Shown piece after piece: positions 17,733-28,383 of a DNA stretch of 64,000 bases. The notes under the pieces were generated by a model. That model had not been told where the DNA came from and made no database searches. It was given only the letters and a program-made list of their open reading frames with translations. Position 1 is the stretch's first letter. The number at the start of each line of letters is the position of its first letter. The stretch is from Dulcicalothrix desertica PCC 7102 (GTDB taxonomy: Bacteria; Cyanobacteriota; Cyanobacteriia; Cyanobacteriales; Nostocaceae). The position numbers were made by a program, and so were the translations under genes. The stretch spans positions 49,638-113,637 of the forward strand of contig NZ_RSCL01000002.1 in assembly GCF_003991905.1 (NCBI RefSeq), read 5' to 3'.

Positions 17733-18821
17733 CTAGTTATCTATCAGTGGACAAGGAACGGATTTTTTACCAGACCAATCAGTGAAATGATTATTATTTC
17801 GATAATGTCTAGGAGTTTGCATTAACAATGACCAAGCTTCTTTTACATCGATGAGATTATATTTTTCTGGGTAGTGTTGAATGAGTAATTGTTGCACTAA
17901 GGGATAGTAGTTGGAATTCATGCTTGGGAATATGTGATGTTCGGTATGGTAGGAAAAATTGAGATGCAGCAAATCAAATATTTTTGGCATTCTCAAAGAA
18001 AGACTGTTAACTAAAGGGTCGTTGACATCTGTCATTTCACAAATCATATGATTTGTATAAATGTAAAACATTGCTCCGGCATAACCAATGGCGATTGGTA
18101 TAATATAAGCCAGTACTATTTTTAACAAGTCAAATTGTAAGTATGCTAAGATACTTCCATGAATTGCTATGATTCCTAACCATTCTATGGCTATTGTACG
18201 CCGTTCTTTGGCGCCTACTGTAAAGGCAGCAGGAACGTAATTGACAGATTTGCTATTAAATAATAATACAGAAGTTAAATTCCGAAAGTTGTGTACTGCC
18301 CAAGCTGATGCCATACCTAACATCAATCCAAATGGATTTACTTCTGCTGAGGGAACAAATTTATCTTGAATCCATTTTCCCCAAGTGTCTGGTTGGCTTG
18401 ATAAATAGTTTCGGTCGGGGTCACCGAATGAATTGGTTTTGTTATGATGTTCTCGGTTGTGGACTGCTAGCCAAAATGTTGGTGGCATTCCTAGCATTGT
18501 CATTCCTAAAAAACCAAACGCATAAACTAAGCGAGGATTTTTGATGACGCTGTTATGGAGTAGTTCGTGAGAACTAAATAGTAATACTATTATGCTGTTG
18601 CCCATTATTAGAGATAATGGTAGGTATAGCCACAATAAGTATACGGGCCATTGATTTAAATAAGATGCTATACCCCAACCGAGAATCAATATTGCAATAT
18701 TGATGAGTAGGATAGTTAGTTTATTTGAATTTTTTAGAAATGCTTCGTCTGGCAGTAGAGGACGTATTTGTTTTACGTATAATCCGTGCCGAATCAAATT
18801 TGGTTCGTTAGCAATTGTCAT
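17733..18821 (-). CDS. Membrane fatty-acid desaturase family protein
   Basis: The start is set at 18821 (MTIANEPNLIRHG). The longer open frame to 19100 overlaps the WD40 gene and has no family resemblance. The 362-residue protein carries the three histidine boxes of di-iron membrane desaturases/hydroxylases: H85-x3-H89, H121-x3-H125-H126, and H292-x2-H295-H296 ('SYHTEHHIFPS'). Paired transmembrane helices lie between them (about 36-56, 62-82, 103-118, 210-245). Such enzymes use O2 and reduced ferredoxin on acyl lipids or carotenoids; this box spacing fits the FA_desaturase superfamily, but regiospecificity cannot be read. The stop codon abuts the MITE-like element. Confidence 0.87.
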   Translation of the reverse strand: MTIANEPNLIRHGLYVKQIRPLLPDEAFLKNSNKLTILLINIAILILGWGIASYLNQWPVYLLWLYLPLSLIMGNSIIVLLFSSHELLHNSVIKNPRLVYAFGFLGMTMLGMPPTFWLAVHNREHHNKTNSFGDPDRNYLSSQPDTWGKWIQDKFVPSAEVNPFGLMLGMASAWAVHNFRNLTSVLLFNSKSVNYVPAAFTVGAKERRTIAIEWLGIIAIHGSILAYLQFDLLKIVLAYIIPIAIGYAGAMFYIYTNHMICEMTDVNDPLVNSLSLRMPKIFDLLHLNFSYHTEHHIFPSMNSNYYPLVQQLLIQHYPEKYNLIDVKEAWSLLMQTPRHYRNNNHFTDWSGKKSVPCPLIDN

Positions 18822-19024
18822 AAGGTATTTTTGGATTGTTTTGATAATTTGAGCTATGAAAATCAAAAATAAAGCGCCCAAATTTCGCTGTATATCCGTG
18901 ATGGTTAGAGCAAAATACCTAGGTGTAATAGGATGTGCGTATCTAATTTTCGTTTCTGTGCTACAAACACCTTTACTAGTATATACCAGAAAATGCTGAG
19001 AAGCTCGTAATAAGCACTTCAGTG

Positions 19025-22000
19025 CTACAGGGGGTTGCACAGGTGGCGGTCGCTTAGTTGCATCGTGTTTGTCTGTAAATAATCTTGTACCCAGTTGCAA
19101 GCATATTCTAGTTCGTTAAGGGTGCGAATTTGCTTTAAGTCCCACAAAATTACTGTACTTTCATCACCTCCGGATATTAGTGTGTTACCGTCGGTTGTAA
19201 ATGCAAGGCTGATTACCATACCCGAATGTCCTGGTAATGTGGTTAGCAATTTACCTGTTGTACTCCACAGTTTTATAGTGTTGTCTACGCCTGCTGTTGC
19301 AATTGTATTACCATCAGGACTAAATGCTATTCGCGTTAATCCTCGACTTTGCCCCCGAATTGTTTTGATTAAGCTGCCATCTAAGCGCCAAAGTTTGAGG
19401 TTATCGTTTCGACTAGCTGAGGCTATAATATTTCCTTGTGGGTTAAAGGCAACTCCCCATACACCTCCTTGTACAGGAAGTGTTGCTATTGCTTTGCCAT
19501 CAGTTTTCCATAGTTTCACGGCGCCATCTACACTCGCACTCGCAAGGGTGTCTCCTTTTGGACTAAAGGCTAATTTCCAAATTCTTCCTTCATGGGCGAC
19601 AATGTTGTGTAAGAGTTTTCCCTCAATTGTCCACAGTTTGATGGTTCTGTCATCTCCCGCAGAGGCGATAGTTTTCCCATCTGGACTAATTGCTACCGCA
19701 TAGATGTCCGCCTGATGTCCCACCAACGTTCGCAACAACCTAAGCTCAGATTTTTCTGGTCGCAACTCCCAAAGCTGTAATGTCCAGTTCTGACCACCAG
19801 TTACTATAATTCGACTCTTTGGGCTGAAGCTGACGCTGCGAAATGCTAATCCTTTGTCTTGAATTGTTTTCCACAGCGTTCCATCTCGGCGCCATAATTT
19901 GAGCATATCACTACCAACGGAAGCAATCCACTCACCATCTCGGCTAGTAGCTACATCCCAAACCGTATCCTCATGACCGTAGAGCGTTTTTAAGAGCAGT
20001 TTATTACGTTTCCATAGTTTAACTGTGCCATCCTCACTCGCAGAGGCAATTATGAGACCGTCAGCACTTAATACTAAATCCCTAATCACCGCATTATGCT
20101 GCTTTAAGGTTTTGTGCAAGGTTCCATTCGGCTTCCACAATTTGACATATCTATCCTGACCAGCAGTGGCAATATATTTACCATTAGCACTACAGTTCAC
20201 TGCGATAATTGGATTGGAACCCTGGAGTGTTCTTTTGAGGGCACCGTCTAGTTGCCACAATTTAGCTGTGCGGTCACTACTACCAGACACTAATAAATTA
20301 GTTTTTGGGCAAAATGCTACATTCCAAACGGGAGCTTGATGACCTGTAAGGGTGTTGAGCAAATTGCCATTAATATTCCACAACTTGACCATATTATCGA
20401 CCCCAGAGGAAGCAACTGTCTGGCTATCTGGACTAAAGGCAACACCCCAAACCGCTTTTTTATGTCCTGTTAATGTGGTTTGTAGTTTGCCGTCAAGGCG
20501 CCATAATTTTACTGTGCTATCTGCACTAGCTGAAGCAATGAGTTTGCCGTCCGGGCTGATGGCAACTTTCCAGATGGGTGAATAATGCGCTTGAATTGTT
20601 GAGAGGGGAGTTGCTAGACCTGTGTTATCTAGGCGCCACAAATGCATAAAGCCATCCAAACCGCCAGTAATAAGCAGGCGCCTGTCAGGACTAAAAGTAA
20701 CGCTAAACTGTGTTGCCTTCTGTTGCAAAGTTTGCACTAACGCGCCGTTTCGTTTCCATATTATAACGGTTTTGTCGTTGCTGCTCGTAGCAAAAAAGTT
20801 TTCATCAGTACTAATACTGACACTTAAAACACCACCTTGATGCCCAATAAGGCTATTAAATTCGTTGGTTCCATAAACAGTTTGCCGCAAGGCGGTTTCT
20901 ACATCAGCACTTGTTTTAGCATCAACTAAAGGTTGATTTTGCAGTTTGCGTTTGGCTTTAATGGCAGCGACCATTGCATCTAACTGCTGATTAGAAGCAA
21001 ATAATCCCTGTGATGATTTTTCTAAAGCCTTGATTTCGCTGATTCTGGCTTCGCGTTCGCTTTTAACTACGTTGCGGTATTGGAAAAAATTGGTTATTCC
21101 CAAAATTAGAGACACAAACAATCCCGTTGTTACTGCACGAAGAAAAAACTTTTGGAACTTGGCTGCTTTTTGTGCTGCAATCAATTGTGCTTCAACAGCT
21201 TTGGCTCTTTCTGCCTCTAGTACTAGTTTCATTTCTTGACGGTCATGTTCTTCGCTCTTAACTAAAAATTGATAATCTAAACTGCTCAAACTCTTACCTT
21301 GTGCCCATTGTTGAGCGTCAATTAATGCTTGTCCGCGCAGCAATCGGGATACATCTGTCTGTTTGGAAGCAATCCAAGCATCAAAGGTTTGGGAATAGGG
21401 ACGCAAGGAACTTAATTGTTTCTCTACCCACTCAATGTTAAATACTTCTTGATAAATCCGGTTTTTTACTCTTAGGTATCCCTGGTGTTTTTCAACTAGT
21501 CCAGATAGGATTAATTCGGTTTGCTCTTGGCTATTATCGGTTTCTACCCCCCTTGCCTCTTTTGATAAGGGGGGTTCTAATGTTTGTAAAATTTGTTGAT
21601 AAATTCCCAGTAGTCTGCTGCTTAAATGCTCGTTACGAAGAAGCCGATTTTGTATTGTGCGTAGGTGTTCTGGCTCGTCTTGGGATTGCCAATTGTCTAT
21701 AACGTGTGTTTGTACTAACAGTGCTAATTGTGACTCTTGAATTTCAGAACTTTGTTGGGTTAGATTCAAATTTGCCACTAAATTACATAGTTTTTGAGTT
21801 AGAAATGGCTGTCCAGAAGTCCAAGCTAATATTTCTGCCATAACTGCTTGGGGATTACTGACTTTACCTTTTAATCCTTTTATTAACGGTTGTGCTTCGT
21901 TTAATTTAAATCCATGTAGTTCTATCGCTGTGCCAATATTAAAAGGAGTGCGGTTTTTATCAGCAATTAAATCGCTTGGTGTTGCAACTCCAAAAATAGC

Positions 22001-22537
22001 AAAGTTCAGACGATTGTATTCCGGATTTATAGCTCTTTTATTATAGCAGTAGCGAATCAATGCAAAAAAATCATCTATAGAAAAATTTAAACTTAGAATA
22101 CTATCTATTTCATCAAAAAAAATAATTATTTTTTCTTGAGGTAATTTAACTAAAAGTATATCTTCAATAAAATAAGTTAACTGTTGCAAAAGCGATAGAC
22201 CTTCTTCTGAACTCCACCAAGCTTTTAAATCCAATTTGCTTATACTATTAACTCCACGCCAAAGTTGAGTAATAATGCCTTTATACCACTGTGATGGAGT
22301 AATATTTTGGCTACCTACACTAGTCATATCTACTACTATAGATATGTATCCTTCTTGTCGCAATCTGTGTATTGCACTTACCAACAAAGAAGATTTGCCC
22401 ATTTGCCGGGAGTTGAGAACATAGCAAAATTCTCCAGCGCCTAGAGCATTATAAAGTGTTTCATCTGCCTGTCTACATACGTAAGTAGGCGCATCCGGGT
22501 TAAGACTACCCCCAACTTGATAGTTGTAATCACTCAT
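19025..22537 (-). CDS. AAA-type NTPase with C-terminal WD40 repeats
   Basis: The start is set at 22537 ([12 protein letters not shown]), because an aagga lies just upstream while the ATG at 22555 has none. 1170 residues. The N-terminal P-loop domain has Walker A 'NSRQMGKSS' (Lys48) and Walker B '[12 protein letters not shown]', the AAA_35/STAND-like group common in cyanobacteria. A helical region and one membrane helix (about 465-485, '[14 protein letters not shown]') follow. The C-terminal half is 14 WD40 blades, enough for two propellers. It resembles the CHAT-nSTAND-WD40 protein at the left edge in layout but lacks the protease. The likely role is membrane-anchored, nucleotide-switched signalling; the ligand is unknown. 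Confidence 0.88.
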   Translation of the reverse strand: MSDYNYQVGGSLNPDAPTYVCRQADETLYNALGAGEFCYVLNSRQMGKSSLLVSAIHRLRQEGYISIVVDMTSVGSQNITPSQWYKGIITQLWRGVNSISKLDLKAWWSSEEGLSLLQQLTYFIEDILLVKLPQEKIIIFFDEIDSILSLNFSIDDFFALIRYCYNKRAINPEYNRLNFAIFGVATPSDLIADKNRTPFNIGTAIELHGFKLNEAQPLIKGLKGKVSNPQAVMAEILAWTSGQPFLTQKLCNLVANLNLTQQSSEIQESQLALLVQTHVIDNWQSQDEPEHLRTIQNRLLRNEHLSSRLLGIYQQILQTLEPPLSKEARGVETDNSQEQTELILSGLVEKHQGYLRVKNRIYQEVFNIEWVEKQLSSLRPYSQTFDAWIASKQTDVSRLLRGQALIDAQQWAQGKSLSSLDYQFLVKSEEHDRQEMKLVLEAERAKAVEAQLIAAQKAAKFQKFFLRAVTTGLFVSLILGITNFFQYRNVVKSEREARISEIKALEKSSQGLFASNQQLDAMVAAIKAKRKLQNQPLVDAKTSADVETALRQTVYGTNEFNSLIGHQGGVLSVSISTDENFFATSSNDKTVIIWKRNGALVQTLQQKATQFSVTFSPDRRLLITGGLDGFMHLWRLDNTGLATPLSTIQAHYSPIWKVAISPDGKLIASASADSTVKLWRLDGKLQTTLTGHKKAVWGVAFSPDSQTVASSGVDNMVKLWNINGNLLNTLTGHQAPVWNVAFCPKTNLLVSGSSDRTAKLWQLDGALKRTLQGSNPIIAVNCSANGKYIATAGQDRYVKLWKPNGTLHKTLKQHNAVIRDLVLSADGLIIASASEDGTVKLWKRNKLLLKTLYGHEDTVWDVATSRDGEWIASVGSDMLKLWRRDGTLWKTIQDKGLAFRSVSFSPKSRIIVTGGQNWTLQLWELRPEKSELRLLRTLVGHQADIYAVAISPDGKTIASAGDDRTIKLWTIEGKLLHNIVAHEGRIWKLAFSPKGDTLASASVDGAVKLWKTDGKAIATLPVQGGVWGVAFNPQGNIIASASRNDNLKLWRLDGSLIKTIRGQSRGLTRIAFSPDGNTIATAGVDNTIKLWSTTGKLLTTLPGHSGMVISLAFTTDGNTLISGGDESTVILWDLKQIRTLNELEYACNWVQDYLQTNTMQLSDRHLCNPL

Positions 22538-22922
22538 GCAACCAATCCTTAACATAAAGTTTATGCGTCGCTTACATTAATAATGGGCGCCGTAATTTCT
22601 AGTTTTGAGTATTTTACTCTACATTGAGAGTCTTTGTTGCTAAAATCGACGTACAAAAAGTTATAAATTGTGCCATTCATTTTGGAGGTATATCTCTTTA
22701 TCACAGAGACGTAGAGGCAAGAGTTAAGAGAGGCACCGAAGCTTTATTACATATCAAAAATATTGCTGTTAAGTGTAATTACTGTAATTGTAAATAGTTT
22801 TAAGCCTTTGTATTTATCTAAAACTGCGAATAAATTTACATTAAGTTTACCAAGTATTGTAATTAAAAAAGTAAATTAATAAATGGAAACCAAACAATTT
22901 TAAATAAATCATACAAACACTC
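22538..22922. other. Intergenic region
   Basis: Divergent gap between the AAA-WD40 and PEP-CTERM genes. It holds one GGCGCC and a run of A/T near 22800-22915; no RNA or repeat recognised. Confidence 0.35.
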
Positions 22923-23939
22923 ATGAAAGCCACTATTAAACACTTATTAATCACTTCAATTGCAACCAGTGTTAGTTTAATCGCTACAGTTCCAGCTTTT
23001 GCTACTGGTTTAGTTCGACCTAGCGATATTCAATTTACAACTAATGGTGTTGCCAATACAACAACGAATAGACCTAATATTAACACATGGACATATAGTT
23101 CAGGTACTCCTGTTTACGATTCTACAGGTATTGGCGGAGTTCGGCGTCGAGTATTGAATGACTTTAATAACTACGGCAATATGCAAAAAGCTGCTGCTGC
23201 TATTAGTGATAATGATAGTGCTACCAACGTTGAATTATTCACGAATGGAGAAACGATAACAGACAATGTTGGATTTACCGCTAATTTAGGAAAAAACCGT
23301 ATTAAAGTTGAAAGTGTTACCAAAGCTGACTGGAAAGATGGCAAATTGGCAAAATCCTGGTTAACAGGGTTTGGTAGTGCTTATGGTTCTTTGATGCAAG
23401 GTATTACTACACAACCTGGCTCAAATTTGTTCAAAGATTTTCAAACCAACTTTGATGCTATTGCTGGCTACCTCAGTACCAACGGCTTTAACTCTGCTGG
23501 TGATGCAAATATTGGTGATATCACTTATAATACTCAAACTAATCAATTAAATGTTGATTTAGTTGGACACTTAGATGTAGTTACAAGATATCAACCTTCT
23601 AACTACGCTCGCAACAGTACAGGAAATCCAATTTTTGATCAAATGCTGTTGGCTTTATCAGCACAGTCGGCTAAAAATAAAACTCCTTTTCAAATTAGTG
23701 AAATTGCAAAAATTACATTTAATGACCAAGTAGATTATGCTTTTAGTTTCAGAGCTATAGAATCTGGTGGTATTGCAGGTGACCGGAATACAAGAACCGA
23801 TACAACATCTCACACAGGTGTTTATCGTTGGACTAATAATTATGCATCTGTGCCAGAACCTTCTTCATTGCTTGCGCTTTTAAGTGTTGGTGGTATAGCG
23901 TTTGCACGACGTAAAATAACTAAAAGTGTATCTAATTAG
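22923..23939 (+). CDS. PEP-CTERM sorted exported protein
   Basis: 338 residues with an N-terminal signal peptide (MKATIKHLLITSIATSVSLIATVPAFA) and a C-terminal PEP-CTERM tail: 'VPEPSSLLALL', a hydrophobic helix, then 'ARRK'. In this system an exosortase (not in the window) cleaves or processes the tail and the protein is exported to the surface or extracellular polymer. The central part, rich in Asn, Thr and Gly ('ELFTNGETITDNVGFTANLG', 'GSAYGSLMQGI'), resembles the NF038130-type PEP-CTERM proteins of cyanobacteria; its function is unknown. The gene has no GGCGCC site over its kilobase. Confidence 0.88.
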   Translation: MKATIKHLLITSIATSVSLIATVPAFATGLVRPSDIQFTTNGVANTTTNRPNINTWTYSSGTPVYDSTGIGGVRRRVLNDFNNYGNMQKAAAAISDNDSATNVELFTNGETITDNVGFTANLGKNRIKVESVTKADWKDGKLAKSWLTGFGSAYGSLMQGITTQPGSNLFKDFQTNFDAIAGYLSTNGFNSAGDANIGDITYNTQTNQLNVDLVGHLDVVTRYQPSNYARNSTGNPIFDQMLLALSAQSAKNKTPFQISEIAKITFNDQVDYAFSFRAIESGGIAGDRNTRTDTTSHTGVYRWTNNYASVPEPSSLLALLSVGGIAFARRKITKSVSN

Positions 23940-23946
23940 TTACTCT

Positions 23947-23961
23947 AGAAACCGGGTTTCT
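23947..23961. repeat. Single AGAAACCGGGTTTCT palindrome arm
   Basis: A lone 15-base near-palindrome of the family found in pairs elsewhere, seven bases after the PEP-CTERM stop codon. Confidence 0.6.
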
Positions 23962-23975
23962 CTGAGATAAATTTC

Positions 23976-24010
23976 CCTCTCTCTGTAATTATGCAGGGAG
24001 AGAATTTTTG
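23976..24010 (+). terminator. Intrinsic terminator after the PEP-CTERM gene
   Basis: ctctctctg pairs with cagggagag around an eight-base loop and is followed by aatttttg. Confidence 0.65.
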
Positions 24011-24369
24011 TTGCAATATTTATCGTATGATTATTCTCAAAATTACGATGTTGTTATAAACGCCGATAATGTTAAGCGCTCAAAGCTTACTTCTGAATCC
24101 ATTTTTTTCTAGAAGCTATTGATATTGGCACCTGTCTAGACTTTATAAACTCAAGCGTCGAAGTTTTAATTTCTTCAATACCACTACTTAATTGCTCAGG
24201 TAGTAAACTTTCGCGCATCTTCCAACTCAGTCCCTAGATGAATGTTTTATTAACAGCAGTTTCCATTGATAATTAGGTATAATATTATGCATTGCATTAG
24301 CAGTGTTATTGATTATATCAAGTTTTTAAGGTTAAGATATATTTCCGTCATAATTTTTTACTTTGATAC

Positions 24370-24495
24370 GTGGATAACGTAAAAACACTCGATGAATTTA
24401 AAGTAATTACAGGCGCCAATGGTAAGTTTTTGGTTGGTCTTGTAATACGTAGTGTTGAGAGCTTATTTAAAGAAAAACTAAGAAAAGCGCATTAA
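24370..24495 (+). CDS. Possible 41-residue hypothetical protein
   Basis: GTG start with no convincing ribosome site. The product 'VDNVKTLDEFKVITGANGKF...' ends 'KEKLRKAH'. The composition looks protein-like (amphipathic, Lys-rich), but there is no recognised family and no strong start signal. It may be the tail of a decayed gene. The rest of the 23940-24562 gap shows no other coding frame. Confidence 0.2.
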   Translation: MDNVKTLDEFKVITGANGKFLVGLVIRSVESLFKEKLRKAH

Positions 24496-24562
24496 CTCCT
24501 GTTAAAGATGGATAAAGTCTGAAGAGGTAAACTGTGTTGTTAAAAGCAGGGGTTATCTGTAA

Positions 24563-26527
24563 ATGGCAAGCTTGAATAAGTCTTTACATAAGCATACTGG
24601 GTTTGGCACCTTGCCTTTGGCGCCTGAGTTACGTAAAGCTGAAGCGTTTATAGTGCGGGGACAATGGTTGGAAGCACGTTATATTTTAAATGCTTTATCA
24701 CATGATTATCCCCAAAATCTTGATGTTTTATTAAATCTCGTAAATGCTTGCTACGAAGTTAAGGATATTCCTGGTTATACGCGCGCGTGTGAGATGTTAT
24801 TAGCTGTACAACCTAATAATGCTGATATTGCTTATGGGTTAGCTGGTGGATATTTTTTAACGCAGCATTTATTATTAGCATTACAAGCTTTTCGTAATGC
24901 TTTGAGTAAATTTCCTAACCATGAACGCGCTGCTGATGCTGCTGTTAAAGTAGCAGAATTAGAAGCTAAAACAGAAAAATTAGTTGCTGATATTGGTTTG
25001 CTAGAAGAACGTGGATTGGAAATAGCTATATTACATGAACGTGGACAGCTATATTTAGAACAGTGTGAGTACGTGAAAGCACGTCAAGCTGAAGAAGCTG
25101 TTTTACAAGCGCGTCCTAATTTTGTTTCGGCTTATAATAATCTTAGTTTGATTAGTTTTGTTGAAGGTAATTTGAACGAGGCTATTAGTACTTGTCAAAA
25201 AGTTCTTGATATCCAACCTGATAATATACATACGCTTGCAAATTTAACACGCTTTCTTTGTCTTAATGGTCAGTTTGAAGACGCTAAACTTATTGCTCAA
25301 CGTCTCAAAGGTACTAGTGCTAAAGCTTGGGACTCTTGGACAAAAAAAGTTGAGGCACTCGCTTACTTAGGTGATGATGAAGGAATTTTACAAATTTACG
25401 AAGAAGTTAAATCGCACGATGACACGAAAAGCGGTAGTGGTTTATTCTACCACTTGGTTGCCGTGACTATGGCTAGGCTCTCTAGGCTTGATGAAGCACG
25501 CGAGTTGTGGAAGAAAGCACAAAGCTATTTGACAGGCGCCCATTTAGTACAACAAAATTTAGATGACCTTAAAAAACCAATTGCACAGCATCATGCACCT
25601 TGGGCTTTTAGTTTAGAACAATGGGTGACACAAAAAACCATTGACCAACTTAAACTAGTCATAGGCGCCAATGCTAAATCGTCATATGATGCACAAAAGT
25701 CAAAAGCCATACAAAAATTCTTAGCCGAACATCTAAATTTTGCCTCTTTAATACCCGCACTTCTAGACCGAGGTGACATTACTGGACGCGAACTAGCTTA
25801 TAGTTTAGCTTTTTTAGCTAAAACCCCCGACATGCAAAACGCAATGCGTAACTTTGCACTCAGTCAACGTGGACCAGATGAAATGCGTTACCATGCTGCA
25901 ACCAACTTATCAGCAGTAGGTTTATTACCAGAAACCATCCGTATGTGGTTACAAGGCAAGTGGCAACACATCAGTCTTCTTAGCTACGAATTCCATAATG
26001 AACCAATATTTCGGCATTCACCAGAAGTTCATGATATGCTAACACAAACGTACTGGTTAATGAAAACACCCACACCTGAAGCATTAGAACAAGCTGAAAC
26101 AATCCTCAAACAAGCTTTAGAAATTACACAATCTCCCACCATACTTAATAATCTTGCACTTTGCTACGAACATCAAGGACGTAAAGAAGAAGCACAACGA
26201 CTGTTACGTGAGGTCACAGAACAATTTCCTGACTATATATTATCCAAAGTTGGTGTCGCACGCGGACATATAGTCAAAGGTGAACTCGACGCAGCGCTCG
26301 AAATACTCAAGCCCATTATGCAGCGCAAACGCTTCCACTACGACGAATTTTCAGCATTTAGCAACGCTTACATAGAACTATTAGTAGCAAAAAAACAACG
26401 CGACGGCGCCCGTGCATGGCTGAAAATGTGGGAACGCATTGACCCAGAACGCACAGATGTACGTTTATGGAAAGATAAATTAGAAGGGGGGTTAATCCAA
26501 CGCTTAGAACGCAGCAGCGAATGGTAA
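24563..26527 (+). CDS. Tetratricopeptide-repeat protein
   Basis: 654 residues with no signal peptide or membrane segment. TPR units are visible at about 25-130 ('YILNALSHDYPQNLDVLLNL', 'MLLAVQPNNADIAYGLAGGY', 'FRNALSKFPNHERAADAA'), at about 160-245, and again at about 500-640 ('QTYWLMKTPTPEALEQAETI', 'NNLALCYEHQGRKEEAQRLL'). The middle part (about 310-470) is helical without an obvious repeat. TPR arrays bind proteins; nothing in the neighbourhood points to a partner. Codon use shifts from GTT/GCT-rich to more C-ending codons in the last third, which I note without interpretation. Confidence 0.85.
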   Translation: MASLNKSLHKHTGFGTLPLAPELRKAEAFIVRGQWLEARYILNALSHDYPQNLDVLLNLVNACYEVKDIPGYTRACEMLLAVQPNNADIAYGLAGGYFLTQHLLLALQAFRNALSKFPNHERAADAAVKVAELEAKTEKLVADIGLLEERGLEIAILHERGQLYLEQCEYVKARQAEEAVLQARPNFVSAYNNLSLISFVEGNLNEAISTCQKVLDIQPDNIHTLANLTRFLCLNGQFEDAKLIAQRLKGTSAKAWDSWTKKVEALAYLGDDEGILQIYEEVKSHDDTKSGSGLFYHLVAVTMARLSRLDEARELWKKAQSYLTGAHLVQQNLDDLKKPIAQHHAPWAFSLEQWVTQKTIDQLKLVIGANAKSSYDAQKSKAIQKFLAEHLNFASLIPALLDRGDITGRELAYSLAFLAKTPDMQNAMRNFALSQRGPDEMRYHAATNLSAVGLLPETIRMWLQGKWQHISLLSYEFHNEPIFRHSPEVHDMLTQTYWLMKTPTPEALEQAETILKQALEITQSPTILNNLALCYEHQGRKEEAQRLLREVTEQFPDYILSKVGVARGHIVKGELDAALEILKPIMQRKRFHYDEFSAFSNAYIELLVAKKQRDGARAWLKMWERIDPERTDVRLWKDKLEGGLIQRLERSSEW

Positions 26528-27035
26528 AGCACCAAAATTAAACAAACTGCTTTCATGCACCATCATATATAGATGGTGTGTAAAGCCGATAAAAGTACCC
26601 TGATGGGTAATGCCATCCATCGCATAGACATGTTACCAATATCACCCCTTTTTTGGCGCCAAAAAAAAATTGGACAATTTTTCCATTAGCACTTGACACA
26701 CTTAAGAACTTTGGTTAAAACTATTTATAGAGGCAAGCGGGTGGGAGTTACTTCTTAAAGAAGCTTCTGCAAGAGTAGAGAAAGGATAATATTTTCAGAA
26801 AACTTTCTTACTCATCCGGAATGACTCGATTTAACTCTGTAGAACAAATTATTCCAAACGATAAAAACTACATTGCAAAACAGTAATATTACTGGAATGG
26901 CAATGATGTTAAATCTCTAAGGAATGACTATTTACTTAAAACTTAAAGGGCTTTTTGTCGTTTTTAACACTTAAGTTGTTTAGGTAAGTAAATTTAATCT
27001 TAAAAATCAACACACAACTAACAAGGTATATAAAA
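26528..27035. other. Intergenic region upstream of the curlin-like array
   Basis: About 500 bases. It has an inverted repeat caccatc...gatggtg (26561-26579) shortly after the TPR gene and a T6-GGCGCC-A8 palindrome (26650-26669). A TTGACA (26693) precedes an A/T-rich stretch and could be part of a promoter. The leader of the array should start here, but no box is certain. Confidence 0.35.
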
Positions 27036-27392
27036 ATGTTGAAGAAATCTTTGGTTCTAGGTGTACTCGCAGCGATGACAATGGCGCCAGCAGCATTTGC
27101 AAATGACCAGGTACAAGGAAACACCACTGTTACAGACATTAATGTAGGTGTCGTGGGTAATGGTAACAGAACTAGTGTTGACAATACAACAAACGTTGGT
27201 CAATACCAAACCAAGTATGAGTCACGTCGTGGTAGCAGATACAATCGTCGTAGCTGTCGTCCTAGTGGCAACCAAGTTCAAGGTAATGTTACCGATACTG
27301 CAATTTCAACAGGAGTTGTTGGAAATTACAACCGCACCCGTGTATCGAACGTGACTAACGTTAACCAAGTTCAGTCTGCTGGTTGCTATTAA
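27036..27392 (+). CDS. Curlin-like small exported protein, array member 1
   Basis: 118 residues with signal peptide MLKKSLVLGVLAAMTMAPAAFA. The mature part has two homologous units of about 35 residues: the first runs from 'DQVQGNTTVTDINVGVVGNG' to 'NVGQYQ' and the second from 'NQVQGNVTDTAISTGVVGNY' to 'NVNQVQS'. They are separated by a basic linker with Arg pairs and one Cys ('YNRRSCRPSG'), and the protein ends '-AGCY'. The spacing of Gln, Gly and Asn recalls curlin (CsgA/CsgB) repeats and other beta-solenoid amyloids, but no database match is claimed. It starts the array, diverges somewhat from members 2-5, and shares their leader aaggtatata-aa-aatg. Confidence 0.8.
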   Translation: MLKKSLVLGVLAAMTMAPAAFANDQVQGNTTVTDINVGVVGNGNRTSVDNTTNVGQYQTKYESRRGSRYNRRSCRPSGNQVQGNVTDTAISTGVVGNYNRTRVSNVTNVNQVQSAGCY

Positions 27393-27476
27393 TAAATAAT
27401 TCCTGTTAATGACTTTTTATATCAAGCACGCTTTGTGCTTACAACAATACACACACAACTATTAAGGTATATAACA

Positions 27477-27824
27477 ATGTTGAAGAAATCTTTGGTTTTA
27501 GGCGTACTCGCAGCAATGACATTGGCGCCAGCAGCTTTCGCAGGTCAAACACAAGGTAACAGCACCGTTACCACCATCGAAGCAGGTGTTGTAGGTAATG
27601 GCAACAGAACCAACATCAAGAACGGAACTAATGTACACCAATCTCAAAGCAAGTATGAGACTCGTCGCGTTAGACGCCACAGAAGTAAGTGCCCTGGTGG
27701 AAGCCAAACTCAAGGTAATGTTACTGACACTGCAATTAATACAGGAGTTGTTGGAAATCGTAACAACACCCGTATTAATAACGTAACCAACGTTAGCCAA
27801 GCTCAGTCTGCTGCTTGCTACTAA
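27477..27824 (+). CDS. Curlin-like small exported protein, array member 2
   Basis: 115 residues. The ATG at 27477 is chosen over upstream codons because the signal peptide MLKKSLVLGVLAAMTLAPAAFA begins here and the aaggtatataacaatg leader is conserved across members. The mature part is unit 1 ('TQGNSTVTTIEAGVVGNGNR'...'NVHQSQS'), linker 'RRVRRHRSKCPGGS', unit 2 ('TQGNVTDTAINTGVVGNRNN'...'NVSQAQS') and the tail 'AACY'. The two Cys (linker and tail) are invariant in members 1-6 and could form a disulfide. The product is nearly identical to members 3 and 4. Confidence 0.82.
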   Translation: MLKKSLVLGVLAAMTLAPAAFAGQTQGNSTVTTIEAGVVGNGNRTNIKNGTNVHQSQSKYETRRVRRHRSKCPGGSQTQGNVTDTAINTGVVGNRNNTRINNVTNVSQAQSAACY

Positions 27825-27833
27825 ATTTAGATT

Positions 27834-27895
27834 GAGACGTGACATTAGAGACGTGTTCACGTAGTGTCCCGCAGGGAATAAATCACGTCTCTACA
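27834..27895. repeat. GAGACGTGA...TCACGTCTC hairpin between array members 2 and 3
   Basis: Longer version of the family: gagacgtga and tcacgtctc arms enclose an inserted stretch that includes gttcacgtagtgtcccgcaggg. That inner motif recurs in altered form at about 32278-32306 and 40047-40075. Continuous with the leader of member 3. Confidence 0.7.
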
Positions 27896-27940
27896 ACAAA
27901 CATCGAAACAACACACACACAACTATTAAGGTATATAACA

Positions 27941-28288
27941 ATGTTGAAGAAATCTTTGGTTTTAGGCGTACTTGCAGCAATGACATTGGCGCCAGCAGCT
28001 TTCGCAGGTCAAACACAAGGTAACAGCACCGTTACCACCATCGAAGCAGGTGTTGTAGGTAATGGCAACAGAACCAACATCAAGAACGGAACTAATGTAC
28101 ACCAATCTCAAAGCAAGTATGAGACTCGTCGCGTTAGACGCCACAGAAGTAAGTGCCCTGGTGGAAGCCAAACTCAAGGTAATGTTACTGATACTGCAAT
28201 TAATGCAGGAGTGGTTGGAAATCGTAATAATACCCGTATTAATAACGTAACCAACGTTAGCCAAGCTCAATCTGCTGCTTGTTACTAA
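27941..28288 (+). CDS. Curlin-like small exported protein, array member 3
   Basis: 115 residues, differing from member 2 in only one residue that I could see (Ala for Thr in 'INAGVVGNRN'). The few DNA changes are mostly silent (for example cactcgcag/cacttgcag). Such identity between tandem genes suggests very recent duplication or gene conversion. The true start is at 27941; the open frame extends upstream through the hairpin repeat, but that extension has no signal peptide. Confidence 0.82.
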   Translation: MLKKSLVLGVLAAMTLAPAAFAGQTQGNSTVTTIEAGVVGNGNRTNIKNGTNVHQSQSKYETRRVRRHRSKCPGGSQTQGNVTDTAINAGVVGNRNNTRINNVTNVSQAQSAACY

Positions 28289-28312
28289 ATTGACATGTGA
28301 GACGTGACATTT

Positions 28313-28334
28313 GAGACGTGATAAATCACGTCTC
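28313..28334. repeat. GAGACGTGATAAATCACGTCTC hairpin between members 3 and 4
   Basis: Compact palindrome followed by tacaacaaacatc, the same flank as after the other two hairpins of the array. Confidence 0.75.
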
Positions 28335-28383
28335 TACAACAAACATCTAAACAAAACACACACAACTATTAAGGTATATAACA

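Noticed and set aside
18822..19100. N-terminal extension of the desaturase to 19100
   Set aside because: It overlaps the upstream WD40 gene, has no desaturase similarity, and the family N-terminus fits the ATG at 18821.
27839..27940. Upstream extension of array member 3 (and similar ones for members 2 and 5)
   Set aside because: The extension translates the intergenic hairpin; the signal peptide and conserved leader fix the starts downstream.
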